DNA of 64,000 nucleotides from Cercospora beticola (GCF_033473495.1 NC_088939.1:1798001-1862000), one strand, 5' to 3'; shown: positions 33,801 to 45,351, numbered from the stretch's first letter. Made by a program: numbers and translations. The notes: generated by a model not told the origin, from the sequence alone.

Positions 33801-36180
33801 GTAGAGAACAGATGATCTGGGCGTTCGACGACCACAACATAGCGTCCACCAACCTCACCGGGTTTCCTTCTCCATGGCTCGTCTGCTACTTGACTGCCAA
33901 CCAATATCCACTTTTGCGAAAGGGTAGCGATGCTCGACAACGATCTCGACACCCCTTAAGGACCCGGTGACGCCAGCAGCAAAGAAGGTTAACAAGGGAT
34001 GTCTGCGGCAAGCAAGAGATGGCGGACTGAAGAGATTTCTGCTTACACCTGCCAGTTCTGGCTGTCTCGTATGAACTACTGCAAGCAGCAGTCTCTGCGA
34101 GACTGTTGCGGTTGCCCAATGTCATCATTGCCAAATGCAAGTTGCTACAGTGTACTGGAGGAGATCGCTCCAGACAGACATACATACCCAGCCATAACGA
34201 AATCCATATCCAGGCACAACGCTTTGCTTCTCCAGACTGCGACTCCCTATCGCAATTAAATTCCATGCTGCACGTCAGTCGACGACGCGTCAATTGATGA
34301 GCAGGAGGTCCAGAACACCTCCCATGGGCTGATGATCCGAGAATCAACCTCTTTTCTAACTTCTTCTCGAATGACATCAGGGTCTGGCTTGTGGAAGCCA
34401 AGGCATTCCCACCAAGTCAACCACATCGCTCCTGACCTTGTCTAGCCTCCTGATACATTGAGTGGTGTGCGGATCCTGACACTGCGAGTTCCGCACACAG
34501 GACCCTTATCACATTCACTGTTATGACGCCAAGTCTTCCCTAGGAACTCATCGACTAACTACATCCCACGTTCAAGAACTGACCCATTTTCCTCGACGCC
34601 TTGGGGTTATCATCGGATTACTCGTTTTGGACCGGGACGACTTCTCGTTGGGACTTGTTCAGAAGTACCTTGATGACACTACTTACTCTGTTCGTACTCT
34701 TGTATACTTGTCTCCTGTCTACAATGTTTCATCACATTCGTCACCGCCATCTCTGACATCCCGCGTGCTTTGCCGCGTGGCAGTCTTCATCACGCCACGT
34801 CTTCCACGTACAACTTCTGCTCATCACGGATCTCACTCGACAGACATTGTAACAGCAGTACTTACTCACTTCCCGCGTTCTCTTCCCTTCTGCAAAGGTA
34901 TACGGCAACACAATATTCATCAACATATCGTGTACTTTTTTGTTCATCATGTATGTCGTGCATTAGCCACTCGATAGGCGAACAGGAGCGGCGGTCCGGC
35001 TGTGCAGCTACAGCTTACTGCAGGGCTACATGATAGGAGGTACAGTAGTCTGTACTTTCGCGTACCGCTTCGCACACCGTAAATTCACGCTTGGGTTGAT
35101 GTTCTCTTCGGTACCGCAAAGTCCTCGCCGGGTCAATATTTGGAGCTATGCGGAGGATTTGCTTTGTTCGGTGATTTTGACTCTACGCCTTGGCGGTGGG
35201 TGGATCCAACACGAGTATGTGTTCTGGAACCGAATTTCTGGACTCCCGAAGAGAAGTGATGTGCGGCGGAGAAATTTGTTCCGCCTCTCGCGGAAAATGG
35301 AAATGGTGGAGAATGGCAGTTTCGGGTCGTGAGTCGCCTGGCTGGCTGGTCGGGATCGGGATGTGGGTGTTTTGGCTGGAGGATTCGGTGGTGGAGCGGA
35401 TGGCTGCACAGCGAGGCGTTCGAGATTTGGGGGTAGTGGAGATGCATTCGCACGTCGCAGGAGACATTGGCTGTTGCTCTGCAAGACTGGAAGCTGATGT
35501 TCGCAATGTTGCAACGCAGCTTTGTGGTGCGGCATTCGGCTGTGCTTGCTTGCCAAGACACAATAGTCATATGCAGTCTGCAATTATGCTTAGTCAGCTG
35601 TAATGGCTCAATTGACGAAGCTCATCTTCTTCTTGCCTCCATCCCTTCCAAAATCCATCAGCGAGGCCCCAGTTCGAACTTGGTGGTGTTCGCCCACTCG
35701 CTTCGGGAACGAGCGATTGCTGCGTTGCGACCCTAAGCTTCTGAGGAAAACTTCAGCCGAGCAATCGGGCAGAGAACCTCAGGCCATGAAGTGGCGGCGC
35801 TGGAATAGCCTTGTCTGTATGGCGGGATGGAGTGGGAAGGTTGTAGGATGAGTGACGTCTTTTTGTTTTGCTATATGTATGATATTTTATTTGTACTGCT
35901 ATCGTTATGTTGTTCTGTTGTTTCATTTTCATTTTCATTTTGTTGAACGAGAGAGTGGTCGGCGCCCGGGTGTCGATACTTTTGCTTCGAATTTTGAACT
36001 TGGTCGTGAGAGCGAGTTCACAACCACATCCAGCACGCATATCGGTTTTTCGTGTGATGCACATAAGGAATCATGAGTACATGATCGAGTTCTGAATATT
36101 CATTGTGCAATGACACAACACAAATGCCTAGTGGGTGCCCACCGCCACCATGTCTCCTTTTGAACATCACTGATGCTCGT
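30854..36180. other. Gene-poor 5.3-kb stretch
   Basis: No complete gene could be supported. The first ~500 bp should be the promoter of the small basic protein gene. From 32.4 to 34.3 kb several short frames have coding-like codon choice but do not join cleanly (listed separately). The segments 34.5-36.1 kb and 31.0-32.3 kb show nothing beyond chance frames. I saw no terminal repeats or transposase or reverse-transcriptase motifs by eye. Confidence 0.5.
33246..34297 (+). pseudogene. Unassembled coding-like fragments (decayed or multi-exon gene)
   Basis: Four stretches read like coding sequence in this order. One, from 33246, contains LEDQETFNEDNSDFIPYCFF and later LAKLCNPTMSYDALPPLVKR. A piece near 33690 reads DELCKEISEEFFHKN and is closed by TGA, after which DADIILCAHCVDGSS continues in the same frame. 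A third near 33800 contains QMIWAFDDHNIASTNLTGF. The last, about 34060-34297, reads SYELLQAAVSARLLRLPN and continues to a stop at 34295. No start codon or consistent splice chain links them. They may be exons of one gene with introns I could not place, or remains of a dead gene. No family was recognised. Confidence 0.2.
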
Positions 36181-36685
36181 TCACAACTTCTTCTCTGTGC
36201 AGCACCTCTCTTTGGTCTCTGCAGTTTCCGTAACAGTCAAAGTCGGGCAGGTGATCGGACCACAGTCGGTCGTGCACTTGCCACCATAGCTAGTCACCTG
36301 CAACAAGACTCGCATCAGCGGACCGCAATGTTTTTGTTTTCCGCATGCTCCGTCCCTTTTCATGATTTGGTCATCGCCAGAAGAGAGACTTACAGTAGGC
36401 ACATTTCCACATTTGGTGACCAAATCTTCATAGTTTTTGGCAACGGTGACGGTGACTTTTGGCCTTGCCTCGTCGACGCAAATGATCTTAGGGCACATTC
36501 CTTCGAAAGGGGTGCAGCTGAATGCTGGATGAGGAACGGTAGTTGTGCTGCGGAAGCACGGAGTCTTGTTTGCGAAGCTATAGCCTGTCAGACGGGTGAG
36601 GTCAACACTGTGAGATAGAAGTGCTGCGATACGCGACGCTGGCCACTGTCAAGACACAGAAGGAAAATGTAGCTGGAGAATACAT
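36181..36685 (-). CDS. Small secreted cysteine-rich protein candidate, N terminus not in frame
   Basis: Two clear downstream exons: one ending at 36394 with CGNVPT before GTAAGT, and 36297-36181 starting VTSYGGKCTTDCGPITCPTL and ending ERCCTEKKL. The intron (36393-36298, 96 bp, TTGCAG acceptor) keeps the frame. The upstream part reads TGYSFANKTPCFRSTTTVPH then CTPFEGMCPKIICVDEA. An ATG at 36685 starts an excellent signal peptide (MYSPATFSFCVLTVASVA) but in a different frame. Joining them needs either an unusually short intron (GTATCG to TCACAG is only 25 nt) or a lost or gained base. The protein would have about 10 Cys in ~130 residues, the profile of a fungal secreted effector-type protein; that role is inference. 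Confidence 0.45.
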
Positions 36686-36825
36686 TGCAGTTTATGCTGT
36701 TCCGCGTGTTTCAGCAGAGTGAATTCTCGATATGATACTTTGCTTTCTGCACTTTTGTGAGCTTGTAGACCATCGCTCTTCTATATGTACATAGTGAATG
36801 GCCTCAGCGCATTTCTTGTGTTACG

Positions 36826-37155
36826 TCAAAGGATCTCTGCTATTCTCGTGCTGCAGCAATCCTCATGCGAATGCGAGTCGGCACGGTAGGTCCAGTAGAG
36901 GAGGAAGAGCCTATTCGTTTGTGCTATGCCATCGTGGTGCCAATGCTCGTATTGCACGACATAAACAGCAGGTTGGACGCCAGACTTGGAGTTGATCAGC
37001 TGTGCTGTCTCGGAAGCCGTCTTGGCGATACTTAGTCTTATATCAGCTTTGGCTTGACATGACCGTTTCAGCGAGCCGTCGTGCAACCATATGTGCTGCG
37101 TGAACGGCGACACAAGAGGATAGATGGGCTGAGCGTTCGCCTGCTCGTCGACCAT
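36826..37155 (-). CDS. Hypothetical short ORF
   Basis: 109 codons from ATG 37155, beginning MVDEQANAQPIYPLVSPF. Codon third positions favour G/C in the first ~25 codons, and residues such as VQPAVYVVQYEHWHHDG read like protein. No domain, signal peptide or homolog was recognised. It lies just downstream of the uS12m gene on the same strand and could be part of that gene's 3' region by chance. Confidence 0.25.
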   Translation of the reverse strand: MVDEQANAQPIYPLVSPFTQHIWLHDGSLKRSCQAKADIRLSIAKTASETAQLINSKSGVQPAVYVVQYEHWHHDGIAQTNRLFLLYWTYRADSHSHEDCCSTRIAEIL

Positions 37156-37319
37156 TTCGACTGGATGAGATTTGCACCTAGCCTCAGCTCAGGAGTCTGG
37201 CAGTCGCACGAACGAGGAAGACCGGTCTATGCGCAGGCACTTTTGACGGCGACCTGATCCTACGCAGAATGCGTCGAAGTTTCGAAGGAGGTAGCTTTGA
37301 CTCGTGTGCTTCCGGGATT

Positions 37320-37939
37320 TTATACTGCTGCCGCCTTCGGTTTCTTGGTACCATATTTGGATCTGCTTGTAACTCGGTTTCCCACACCGCCCTGCATGAC
37401 GATGAGCAAGGCATTCTATGGAGATGATTTGGGGGGACATACCAAGTCCATTGCGCCTCTCACAAGATGATATTTCACACCGGGACAATCTTGTGATCTC
37501 CCTCCTCTCACAAGGACGACCGAATGCTGTTGGATGTTATGGCCTGAGTACTGCATTAGCAGCGCATTCACACTACCCTCCTGCCAAGATACACACCTTC
37601 ACCAGGAATGTATGCTGTGATCACGTTGCCACTGCTCAACCGCACCCTCGCAACCTTTCTCTCTCCCGAATTGGGCTTCTTGGGCTTTGTAACACCCACA
37701 CGTAGGCAAACACCCTTCATCTCCGGACACTTTGTGTTGGCGAGCTGGGGAGATGTAGGCTTCCGTGCTTTTTGCCCAACTCTGCAGCCTCGAATGACCT
37801 GATTGTACGTTGCTTGTCGTTGGATCGTGGTCGAGAAGGAGCGCGTCGCGAGAGTCGTAGCCGGAGTTATGAGGGTGCTGAGACAGGTGCGGGTAGTCGA
37901 TGGTAGACGCAACAGCGCGCCAAAAAGTGATGAGACCAT
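37320..37939 (-). CDS. MRPS12: Mitochondrial small-subunit ribosomal protein uS12m
   Basis: Three exons, 37939-37597, 37543-37443 and 37391-37320, give 171 residues; both introns (53 and 51 bp) keep the frame. The uS12 core is unmistakable: [38 protein letters not shown], then [20 protein letters not shown] and [18 protein letters not shown], ending [20 protein letters not shown] is the decoding-centre loop in which streptomycin-resistance changes occur in bacteria. The first ~50 residues ([16 protein letters not shown], then RSFSTTIQ) are Arg/Ser/Thr-rich without acidic residues, a mitochondrial presequence with a typical RS-F-S-T end. It shares a 239-bp divergent promoter with DBP10. Confidence 0.95.
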
Positions 37940-38178
37940 GTTGTCCAGTTCGTGGGTTGCTTCGCGCTGTGCTGGAGAAGCAGTTGTGTGCCAATGTCGA
38001 CAGTGATCGGAGAACTCGGGGGTGCTCGGCGGTAGAGGCGAGAGCAGAACCACGCTAGTGGCTTATCGTGCATAGCGATAGCAGGGATCGCACAGAGCTT
38101 GCCGAAAAGTTGACAGCCTCGACTTGTCCGACACAAGACTGCAGCAGGTCTGCACCCATTCCACCTTCCGCCCTCAAT
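37940..38178. promoter_or_regulatory. Divergent promoter, uS12m / DBP10
   Basis: The two start codons are only 239 bp apart, so both 5' UTRs and promoters must lie here. No TATA box stands out, which fits housekeeping genes. Confidence 0.7.
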
Positions 38179-40926
38179 ATGGTTCGCGCCGCGTCGCCAG
38201 CGCTCTCGGAGAATGAATTCGATATCTCCAAGTCGCTATTCGGCGGTGAGGCCGACCTCCTCTCGGACAACAGCGACAACGAAGCCACCCGCGAAGCGTC
38301 TCCATTTTCACAACGACCACCAGCCATAGAAGATGCTTCCGATAGCGACGACGCATTCATCGCTGCGACACAATCCAAAGCGAACCGCAAAAATGACAGC
38401 AAGACTGCGAAAAAAGCGGGCGCATTCCAGACCATGGGACTGAACACGCATCTGCTCAAAGCAATCACGAGGAAAGGCTTCAACGTGCCTACGCCGATCC
38501 AGAGAAAGACTATTCCTCTAATAATAGATGGACAGGATGTGGTGGGCATGGCGAGGACAGGATCAGGAAAGACAGCCGCTTTTGTGATCCCCATGATCGA
38601 GAAGCTGAAGACACATTCTGCGAAGTATGGAGCGAGAGCTATGATCCTTAGTCCGTCGAGAGAACTGGCTCTACAGACTTTGAAGGTCGTCAAAGAGATG
38701 GGAAGAGGCACGGACCTGAGGACAGTGTTACTGGTGGGAGGAGACGGTATAGAAGACAATTTTGGATCCATGGCTGCAAATCCGGACATCATCATCGCCA
38801 CACCTGGCCGATTTGAACATGTGAAGGTCGAAATGGGACTCGACTTGAGCTCTGTGAGATATGTCGTTTTTGACGAGGCTGACCGGTTGTTCGAGATGGG
38901 TTTTGCTGCACAGTTGACCGAAATTATGCATTCCCTTCCGGCATCGAGACAAACGCTGCTTTTCTCTGCGACGCTGCCAAAGAGCTTGGTCGAGTTCGCA
39001 AGAGCTGGATTGCAGGACCCGAAGTTGGTGAGATTGGACGCAGAGAGCAAGATTGCTCCTGGGTTGCAAAGTGCATTCTTTACTGTGAAGCGCGCCGAAA
39101 AAGAGGGTGCCCTGTTGCACATCTTACAGGATGTCATCAAAATGCCTACGGGATCAGCCAAACCGGCCAGCGGGGTCAAAGAAGGCAAGAAGGGCGACAA
39201 GAAGCGGAAGAGAGGTGCTGACGGGCCTGCCAACGAGACTACGTCGCCATATTCGACTGTCGTATTTACGTCGACTAAGCATCACGTCGAGTATATTGCC
39301 AACTTCTTGAAGGCCTGGGGTTACGCGACATCCTATGTATATGGCTCTCTGGACCAAACGGCACGCAAAATGCAAGTTCAGGACTTTCGATCGGGAGTGA
39401 CGAACATCTTGGTGGTCACTGATGTGGCAGCCCGTGGTTTGGATGTGCCATTACTGGCCAACGTTATCAACTACGACTTTCCATCACAGCCAAAGATCTT
39501 TGTGCACCGCGTCGGGCGAACAGCAAGAGCAGGTAAGGAAGGTTGGAGTTACAGTTTGATCACACAGCCGGACATGCCTTATCTGCTCGATCTGCAACTG
39601 TTTCTCAGTCGCAAACTGATCATGGGTCGCACTGCCAAGGAGCCGGGCATGTTTCAAAATGCGGTCGTTGTTGGCAATTTCCGCAGAGATGCACTCGAAC
39701 GATATACCGAAGAGGCTGCAAAAGTCGTTGATGAAGATATCGATCTCCAAGCAATGCGCGACGTTGCGGCTAAAGGCGAAAAGCAATATCTGAGAACACG
39801 AAACTCAGCGTCCGCCGAGAGCGTAAAGCGTGCAAAGCAAATTGCCCAAAGCCAGGACTCTGGTGCTACAAACATGCTCTTCGAAGCTGACGAGACCGCT
39901 GATCTGGAGCAACAAAGACTAGACATGTTGGCAAGGTTGTCCAGCTTCCGGCCTGTAGAGACTGTCTTCGAGGTTGGAAAACGTGGTGATGCAAAAGATG
40001 CTGCCGCTGAGGTGATGAAGAAACGGAGAGCAAACATTGAAGCGCAGAAGGCGAAGAAGGCACTGGCGAAGGAAGAAGAATCCGAAGATGAAGTGACCGT
40101 CGCCAAATCTGGAGCTGCTGAAGATTCTGACGAGGATGAGCTGATATTGACTCAACCTAATGGGCCAGAGATGGAACTTGCATCGGACTCTGAGCTTGAG
40201 CTCACCTTTACTGCACCCTCCGAGCCTGGCACATCAAAACGGCAAGCCAAGAAGGACAAGAAAGCAGCGTCCGGCCAAGACGATGAATTCTTCATGTCTT
40301 ACACTCCGTCCACCATCAACATGGCTGAGGACAAGGGATATGGAGTGCATTCGGGAGGAACCAATGCTTCGAATCACTTCTTGGACCAAGCTAGGAATGC
40401 AACAATGGATCTCAACGGAGACGAAGACAGCAGCTTCAAAGTGGCCAACAAAGCTGGAGCAGGTCTGCGCTGGGACAAGAAGAGCAAGAAATATGTTCAA
40501 CGTGCCAATGATGACGATGGCTCCAAGGGTGCTAAGATGATCCGAGGCGAATCTGGGCTGAAGATCGCTGCTTCGTTCAAGTCTGGTCGCTTCGATCGAT
40601 GGAGGAAGGACAACCGCGTCGAGAGGCTTCCCCGGGTCGGAGAGATGGAGAAGTCGAACTCACATTTCGTAAATCAGAATTCTGGCGGGCAAGGAGGCAG
40701 GTTCAAGCACAAGCAAGAACGTGCTCCGAAGGAGGCGGATAAGTACCGCGATGATTACCATGTCAGGAAGAAGCGTGTCGCGGAGGCGAGGGAGAAGAGA
40801 GTTGGCAGATTTGCAGAGGGCAAGGGGAAGAACGAGCTCAGAGGCGTGGACGATGTGAGGAAGCTGAGGAAATTGCAGGAGAAGAGGAAAGACAAGAATG
40901 CAAGGCCTTCGCGGAAGAAGAACTAG
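38179..40926 (+). CDS. DBP10: DEAD-box ATP-dependent RNA helicase Dbp10
   Basis: A nucleolar helicase for 60S ribosome assembly, single exon, 915 residues from ATG 38179. The Q motif is [15 protein letters not shown] (~98-112). ARTGSGKT (Walker A) is near 125, then [12 protein letters not shown], and DEAD at ~231-234 (read as [14 protein letters not shown]). [11 protein letters not shown] and [13 protein letters not shown] (~440) complete the helicase set. A basic, disordered insert ([13 protein letters not shown]) sits between the two RecA-like halves. The Dbp10 C-terminal domain begins around 700 ([20 protein letters not shown]), and the tail is Lys/Arg-rich ([13 protein letters not shown]). 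Order, length and the C-terminal domain distinguish it from other DEAD-box proteins. Confidence 0.97.
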   Translation: MVRAASPALSENEFDISKSLFGGEADLLSDNSDNEATREASPFSQRPPAIEDASDSDDAFIAATQSKANRKNDSKTAKKAGAFQTMGLNTHLLKAITRKGFNVPTPIQRKTIPLIIDGQDVVGMARTGSGKTAAFVIPMIEKLKTHSAKYGARAMILSPSRELALQTLKVVKEMGRGTDLRTVLLVGGDGIEDNFGSMAANPDIIIATPGRFEHVKVEMGLDLSSVRYVVFDEADRLFEMGFAAQLTEIMHSLPASRQTLLFSATLPKSLVEFARAGLQDPKLVRLDAESKIAPGLQSAFFTVKRAEKEGALLHILQDVIKMPTGSAKPASGVKEGKKGDKKRKRGADGPANETTSPYSTVVFTSTKHHVEYIANFLKAWGYATSYVYGSLDQTARKMQVQDFRSGVTNILVVTDVAARGLDVPLLANVINYDFPSQPKIFVHRVGRTARAGKEGWSYSLITQPDMPYLLDLQLFLSRKLIMGRTAKEPGMFQNAVVVGNFRRDALERYTEEAAKVVDEDIDLQAMRDVAAKGEKQYLRTRNSASAESVKRAKQIAQSQDSGATNMLFEADETADLEQQRLDMLARLSSFRPVETVFEVGKRGDAKDAAAEVMKKRRANIEAQKAKKALAKEEESEDEVTVAKSGAAEDSDEDELILTQPNGPEMELASDSELELTFTAPSEPGTSKRQAKKDKKAASGQDDEFFMSYTPSTINMAEDKGYGVHSGGTNASNHFLDQARNATMDLNGDEDSSFKVANKAGAGLRWDKKSKKYVQRANDDDGSKGAKMIRGESGLKIAASFKSGRFDRWRKDNRVERLPRVGEMEKSNSHFVNQNSGGQGGRFKHKQERAPKEADKYRDDYHVRKKRVAEAREKRVGRFAEGKGKNELRGVDDVRKLRKLQEKRKDKNARPSRKKN

Positions 40927-41618
40927 GTAGTCGTTGGGTGTGTTGAGCACTAGTCGAAGTGACTGCCATATGGACGCCGGCTAGTTGTACCACTTATACG
41001 TATCGTGTCAGTGTCAGCCGTGCGCGGCATTCGCTGGAGGCGCGGAGATATTGTAGCGCTGCGTGACCATTCAAACCGGGTGTAATTTCCGTATTGAGCA
41101 GTGACACAGACCATCGAAGAGACGACCAGCTTCGAGCACCGCGCCTGCCGAGCCACCTCGACCGAAAACCAGTTGCGTTATCGAAGTTCCACTACTGCAC
41201 GTTGATCTTAGTCACTTGCGAGCTCCACCCGCGCTCCATCGTGCTCGAGGTATAGTAACTGTGCAATTTTGCTTTCCCTCACCTCTTCCTGCTCCTCCCT
41301 TCACCTCCTCTATCTCTGACCGCCCTCGTGGCAACTCCGTCCCGCTGCAATCTGGCGTGATTTGGCACAGCCGGTCGCCACCTGCACGCAGTCAACGTCC
41401 GGAACTCCAACGGAGCACTGGATCTGTCGATCGCGAGGATCGGCACAGCATCTCCCACGCATTGGCGTGCGCTCTTGCTTGCAGCTCGCAGTCATCTACC
41501 GGGATCTCACCTTTACCGAACAACCGCCACACGATCATAGATTCCAACTCTCATTTGGCACAGTAACGACAGTAGATAACGACAGAACTCAGCACACAAC
41601 CCAGGAGCGGTGGGCAGA
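40927..41618. promoter_or_regulatory. DBP10 3' region and MATE promoter
   Basis: 692 bp between two plus-strand genes. A C/T-rich stretch near 41265-41320 looks like a core promoter or leader. Frames crossing 41216-41838 are alternative frames without domains. Confidence 0.5.
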
Positions 41619-43595
41619 ATGTCCAGATCAATTCCTAACAACCGCAGTAGCTCGCCCTCTGGGCAGGCATTGTCCCGCAGCTTTGGCACATCCTTCCGAT
41701 CACAATCCCACATTGCCGCCATTGCGGAAGAGTCGATCATACGAGACCTCGAAGAGACGGATTTCGACGATGAGGCGGTCGACGGGGAAGATGATTCGGC
41801 GCTTAGCAGGACGCTCACGGGCGATATTCCTGGGCTAGGTCCTCATTCAATGGCAGGATACTACAGGCGTCCATCGATCGCTGCACCAGCGCCGAGACCA
41901 TTTCTCGGCACACAACTACCCGAAGCGCGTGTGCCATTGGCACAAGACTACGAGGCGGCGATTGGGGAAGAGAGGAGCTTGCTCAGAGACAACAATATCA
42001 TTCCGCCCAAGCATCCACGACGACGCGAGAGTGATGCTCATGAGAATGGAGGTACACTCAGGAAGATGCTCAGCCATGTGAGCTTCAGGCGAAAGAGCGG
42101 TGACGCGGATCGATTAATAGATGGGCACACTACAGAATCTACGGGCCTTCTCGCGAATGGTCGTGATCCGACTTTGCCATACGGAGGCGAGGATACCCCA
42201 GAGAACATCTCGAAGAAATGGGAGGAGGCTGTCGAGAATGGTCAGATTCAGACGACCTGGCAACGCGAGACCAAGACTTTGGTGCGGTACTCTGCGCCGT
42301 TGATCTTGACATTCATTCTGCAGCAATCCCTCACCCTCACATCCGTGTTCACAGTGGGACACATTGGCAGAAATGAACTCGGCGCCGTGTCTCTCGGATC
42401 CATGACTGCCAATATTACTGGCTACAGCGTGTACCATGGTCTCACAACCTCTCTCGACACACTCTGCGCGCAAGCTTACGGATCTGGAAAGAAGAAGTTG
42501 GTCGGTCTTCAATTCCAGCGCATGGTCTACTTCCTTTGGGCAATCACGATTCCGATTGGTATTTTCTGGTTCTTCGCAGACAGAATTCTTGGTGCCATTG
42601 TGCCCGACCAAGACATTGCCAACCTGGCTGGAAATTATCTCAAGGTTTTGATCATCGGCGCTCCAGGCTACGCGACGTTCGAAGCTGCAAAGCGATATGT
42701 CCAAGCACAAGGCCGGTTCGATGCCAACCTGTACGTCCTCCTCATTGCTGCCCCTCTGAATGTTTTCATGCATTGGCTTTTTGTTTGGCGCTTCGAATGG
42801 GGTTTCATTGGCTGTCCGATTGCCGTCGCTATCACCGAATGCCTCATGCCCATACTGTTATTCTTGTATGTGCGCTTCGTGGGCGGGATGGAGTGCTGGC
42901 CAGGCTTCACACGCAAAGCTTGGATCAACTGGGGACCCATGATCCGACTTGCACTTCCAGGTCTGATTATGGTTCTGGCCGAGTTCCTCGCTTTCGAGAT
43001 CATCACGTTGGCGTCCGCGCGCATCTCGTCCGCGCATTTGGCCGCCAACACCGTTCTGCAGGCGGTATCAGTTCTCACTTACCAATTGCCTTTCCCGTTA
43101 AGCATTGCAGCCTCGACGCGTACGGCCAATCTGATCGGAGCGGGACTACCTGATGCAGCAAAAGTTACTACCAGAGTTGCTTTTATCCTCGGAGTCTTCA
43201 TTGGCCTTTTTAACATGATCGCATTGACTTCGCTTCGTAACTTCATCCCTCTTCTCTTCTCGGAAGATGCGGCAGTTGTCGCTCTCGCTGCCGCGACTCT
43301 GCCCGTCAACGCTGCTTTCCAGCTCGTTGACTCTACAGCTGCGCAATGCAATGGTATCTTGAGAGGACTTGGAAAACAGGCCATTGGTGGGTACATCAAT
43401 TTGTTCGCTTACTACATTATCGCTTTGCCTATCAGTTTTGCGTTGGGATTCGGACTGCATTGGGACTTGGTCGGAATTTGGATTGGTCCTGCTGTTGGAC
43501 TGGCGATTGTTTCGGTGCTGGAGGGACTATACATTGCAAAGACGGATTACGAAAAAGCGAGCGGAGAAGCGGCAAGGAGGAATGCGGTGGATTAA
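41619..43595 (+). CDS. MATE-family multidrug/toxin extrusion transporter
   Basis: 658 residues, one exon, ATG 41619. The first ~220 residues are cytosolic, Ser- and acid-rich (DLEETDFDDEAVDGEDDSAL). Then come about 12 hydrophobic segments starting LVRYSAPLILTFILQQSLTL. MATE features include VGHIGRNELGAVSLGSM in the first repeat, DTLCAQAYGSGKKKLVG, and AAQCNGILRGLGKQAIGGYI in the second repeat. The long N-terminal extension is typical of fungal vacuolar or plasma-membrane MATE proteins such as yeast Erc1. It would export organic cations or metabolites against H+ or Na+. It is ~11 kb from the NRPS; a link with the cluster is not shown. Confidence 0.93.
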   Translation: MSRSIPNNRSSSPSGQALSRSFGTSFRSQSHIAAIAEESIIRDLEETDFDDEAVDGEDDSALSRTLTGDIPGLGPHSMAGYYRRPSIAAPAPRPFLGTQLPEARVPLAQDYEAAIGEERSLLRDNNIIPPKHPRRRESDAHENGGTLRKMLSHVSFRRKSGDADRLIDGHTTESTGLLANGRDPTLPYGGEDTPENISKKWEEAVENGQIQTTWQRETKTLVRYSAPLILTFILQQSLTLTSVFTVGHIGRNELGAVSLGSMTANITGYSVYHGLTTSLDTLCAQAYGSGKKKLVGLQFQRMVYFLWAITIPIGIFWFFADRILGAIVPDQDIANLAGNYLKVLIIGAPGYATFEAAKRYVQAQGRFDANLYVLLIAAPLNVFMHWLFVWRFEWGFIGCPIAVAITECLMPILLFLYVRFVGGMECWPGFTRKAWINWGPMIRLALPGLIMVLAEFLAFEIITLASARISSAHLAANTVLQAVSVLTYQLPFPLSIAASTRTANLIGAGLPDAAKVTTRVAFILGVFIGLFNMIALTSLRNFIPLLFSEDAAVVALAAATLPVNAAFQLVDSTAAQCNGILRGLGKQAIGGYINLFAYYIIALPISFALGFGLHWDLVGIWIGPAVGLAIVSVLEGLYIAKTDYEKASGEAARRNAVD

Positions 43596-44097
43596 GAGGT
43601 CGTTTGGGAGCATGAAAGAGGTTTGTTTCGGACGATTGCAGCGGGATTATTTTGTACAGAGCAGTATGGACATGATGTGTATTACAGCTTCTTCATCTTT
43701 GTCGAATTGGCCTTCGCCGGCTCATTGGATCATTTCGTCTGGGTACAAGAGTATGCGAGGTTGACTTGGTCGACATATCCGACGCCACTGTGTGGTTCGG
43801 TAATCGATGCACGAGCCGAGCACAGCAAGTCAGCCGTCGTCGTACGCCGCGGACTTTTTACGTCTCACGATGCTGCCGAGCCCAAACATATGTCGGCTTT
43901 CCTCTCCTCGGTACATACCATTGATGATAGTCCACTCAAGTCGCCAGGACTCTCTTCTCTTCCACGACCTTCTCGAGGATTACCGTCTCAGCGACCCCGC
44001 CAGCCCCGCTAGAACTAAACCAGGTTGATCAATCTCGGCTTTCTGGACCCTGGAGAGGCATCACCTCCGTCACCCTACAGCAACACTCACGCTTTCA
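43596..44097. promoter_or_regulatory. MATE 3' region and FAD synthase promoter
   Basis: 502 bp between plus-strand genes. Overlapping frames (43623-44012 and others) have no domain. No other element is recognised. Confidence 0.45.
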
Positions 44098-45191
44098 ATG
44101 CTCACTTCTCTTCGCTCGGCAGTGGGGAAATGGTCTTCCGATAACATCCTCCGTTCTCATCGAGCCCGCGCCACAAGTGCCAGCCAGAAGGGACGCTTCT
44201 CTGCATGCCAACAGCAGCATCAGCAGCGTTCACAGCCGCAGCCGGGAATGCCCAGCGTATATACCGGAGATGAAGCGTCATCCTCCGTCACGAGCAACAA
44301 CAACGTACATGGCAAGATGAGCAATGGACATGTCGTGCCGCCGGCCAAGGCGACGCAGGTGAAGAATGATAAAGACGACGTGTATCAGGACTTGGCGGAA
44401 GCGTGTCGGAACGTGCATGATCGGGTATACGAGTTTCTGGAGCGAAAGCCGAGGAGTGAGAGGATAGAGCAGGTGCAGCGCATGACGAGGGAGTCGCTGG
44501 GCGTGATTGAAGAGGCATTGGAGAAGTTCAGGTTCGTTCTGGCAAAGGACCGCATTACAGCACCAAACTGACAATCGCGCGCAGCCTCGACCACCTCTCC
44601 TTCAGCTACAACGGCGGCAAAGACTGCCTCGTCCTCCTGATCCTCTACCTCGCCGCCCTACACACCCACTCGACAAAGTCCTCAATATCTCTTCCTCCGA
44701 CCCTCCGATCCGTCTACATCGTCACACCCAACCCTTTCCCCGCCGTAACAACTTTCGTCCACTCCTCCGCAACCAAATACCACCTCTCCCTCTCGCAATA
44801 CCACAAACCCATGCGCGAAGCTTTCGCCTCGTACCTTGCAGACACGCCGTCCGTCCAGGCGATCTTTGTTGGAACCCGGCGTACCGATCCTCACGGCGCG
44901 AAGCTCACATTCTTCGATCCCACGGATGGGGGCTGGCCAGCGTTTGTGAGGATACATCCGGTGATTGATTGGCATTATGCGGATATTTGGAGTTTTATCA
45001 AAGAGGTCGGAGTCGAGTACTGTGAGTTGTATGATATGGGCTATACGAGTTTGGGCGGGACGGATGATACGCATCCCAATCCGGCGCTGGCGCTTAAGAC
45101 TAAGGGTGCTGAGGATGTGGTGCGGTATCGGCCGGCTTATGAATTGGTGGAGGATGATGCGGAGAGGTTGGGGAGAGATGGGAAGAGGTGA
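44098..45191 (+). CDS. FAD1: FAD synthase (FMN adenylyltransferase)
   Basis: It transfers AMP from ATP to FMN, giving FAD. Exons 44098-44531 and 44585-45191 give 346 residues; the 53-bp intron (GTTCGT to GCGCAG) keeps the frame. The first ~80 residues are Ser/Gln-rich and could be a mitochondrial presequence or a spurious extension. A later in-frame Met (MPSVYTGDEA) is another possible start. The PAPS-reductase-like domain holds the PP-loop SYNGGKD near residues 152-158. The FAD-synthase signature GTRRTDPHG follows, then FDPTDGGWPAFVRIHPVIDW and WSFI. Downstream, the gene converges on the acyltransferase gene. Confidence 0.92.
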
Positions 45192-45351
45192 TGACTACTC
45201 TCCTCTTCATTTGTTTGGATGACGATTTAGATGTAAAAGGACGAGCGGCAATGTTGGGCATTTTGTGTGAGCGGTCGCTTGGTTGTAGACATGCGAAGCG
45301 ATATACAATTACATTTTTCTTCTGTTTTCTGTATCGTGTACAAGGTTTACA
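45192..45351. other. Convergent 3' region, FAD1 / acyltransferase
   Basis: 160 bp between two stop codons on opposite strands; the two 3' UTRs probably overlap. Confidence 0.6.

Noticed and set aside
38055..39233. 392-codon minus-strand open frame
   Set aside because: It lies antisense to DBP10, which has full helicase motifs; the antisense frame has no domain.
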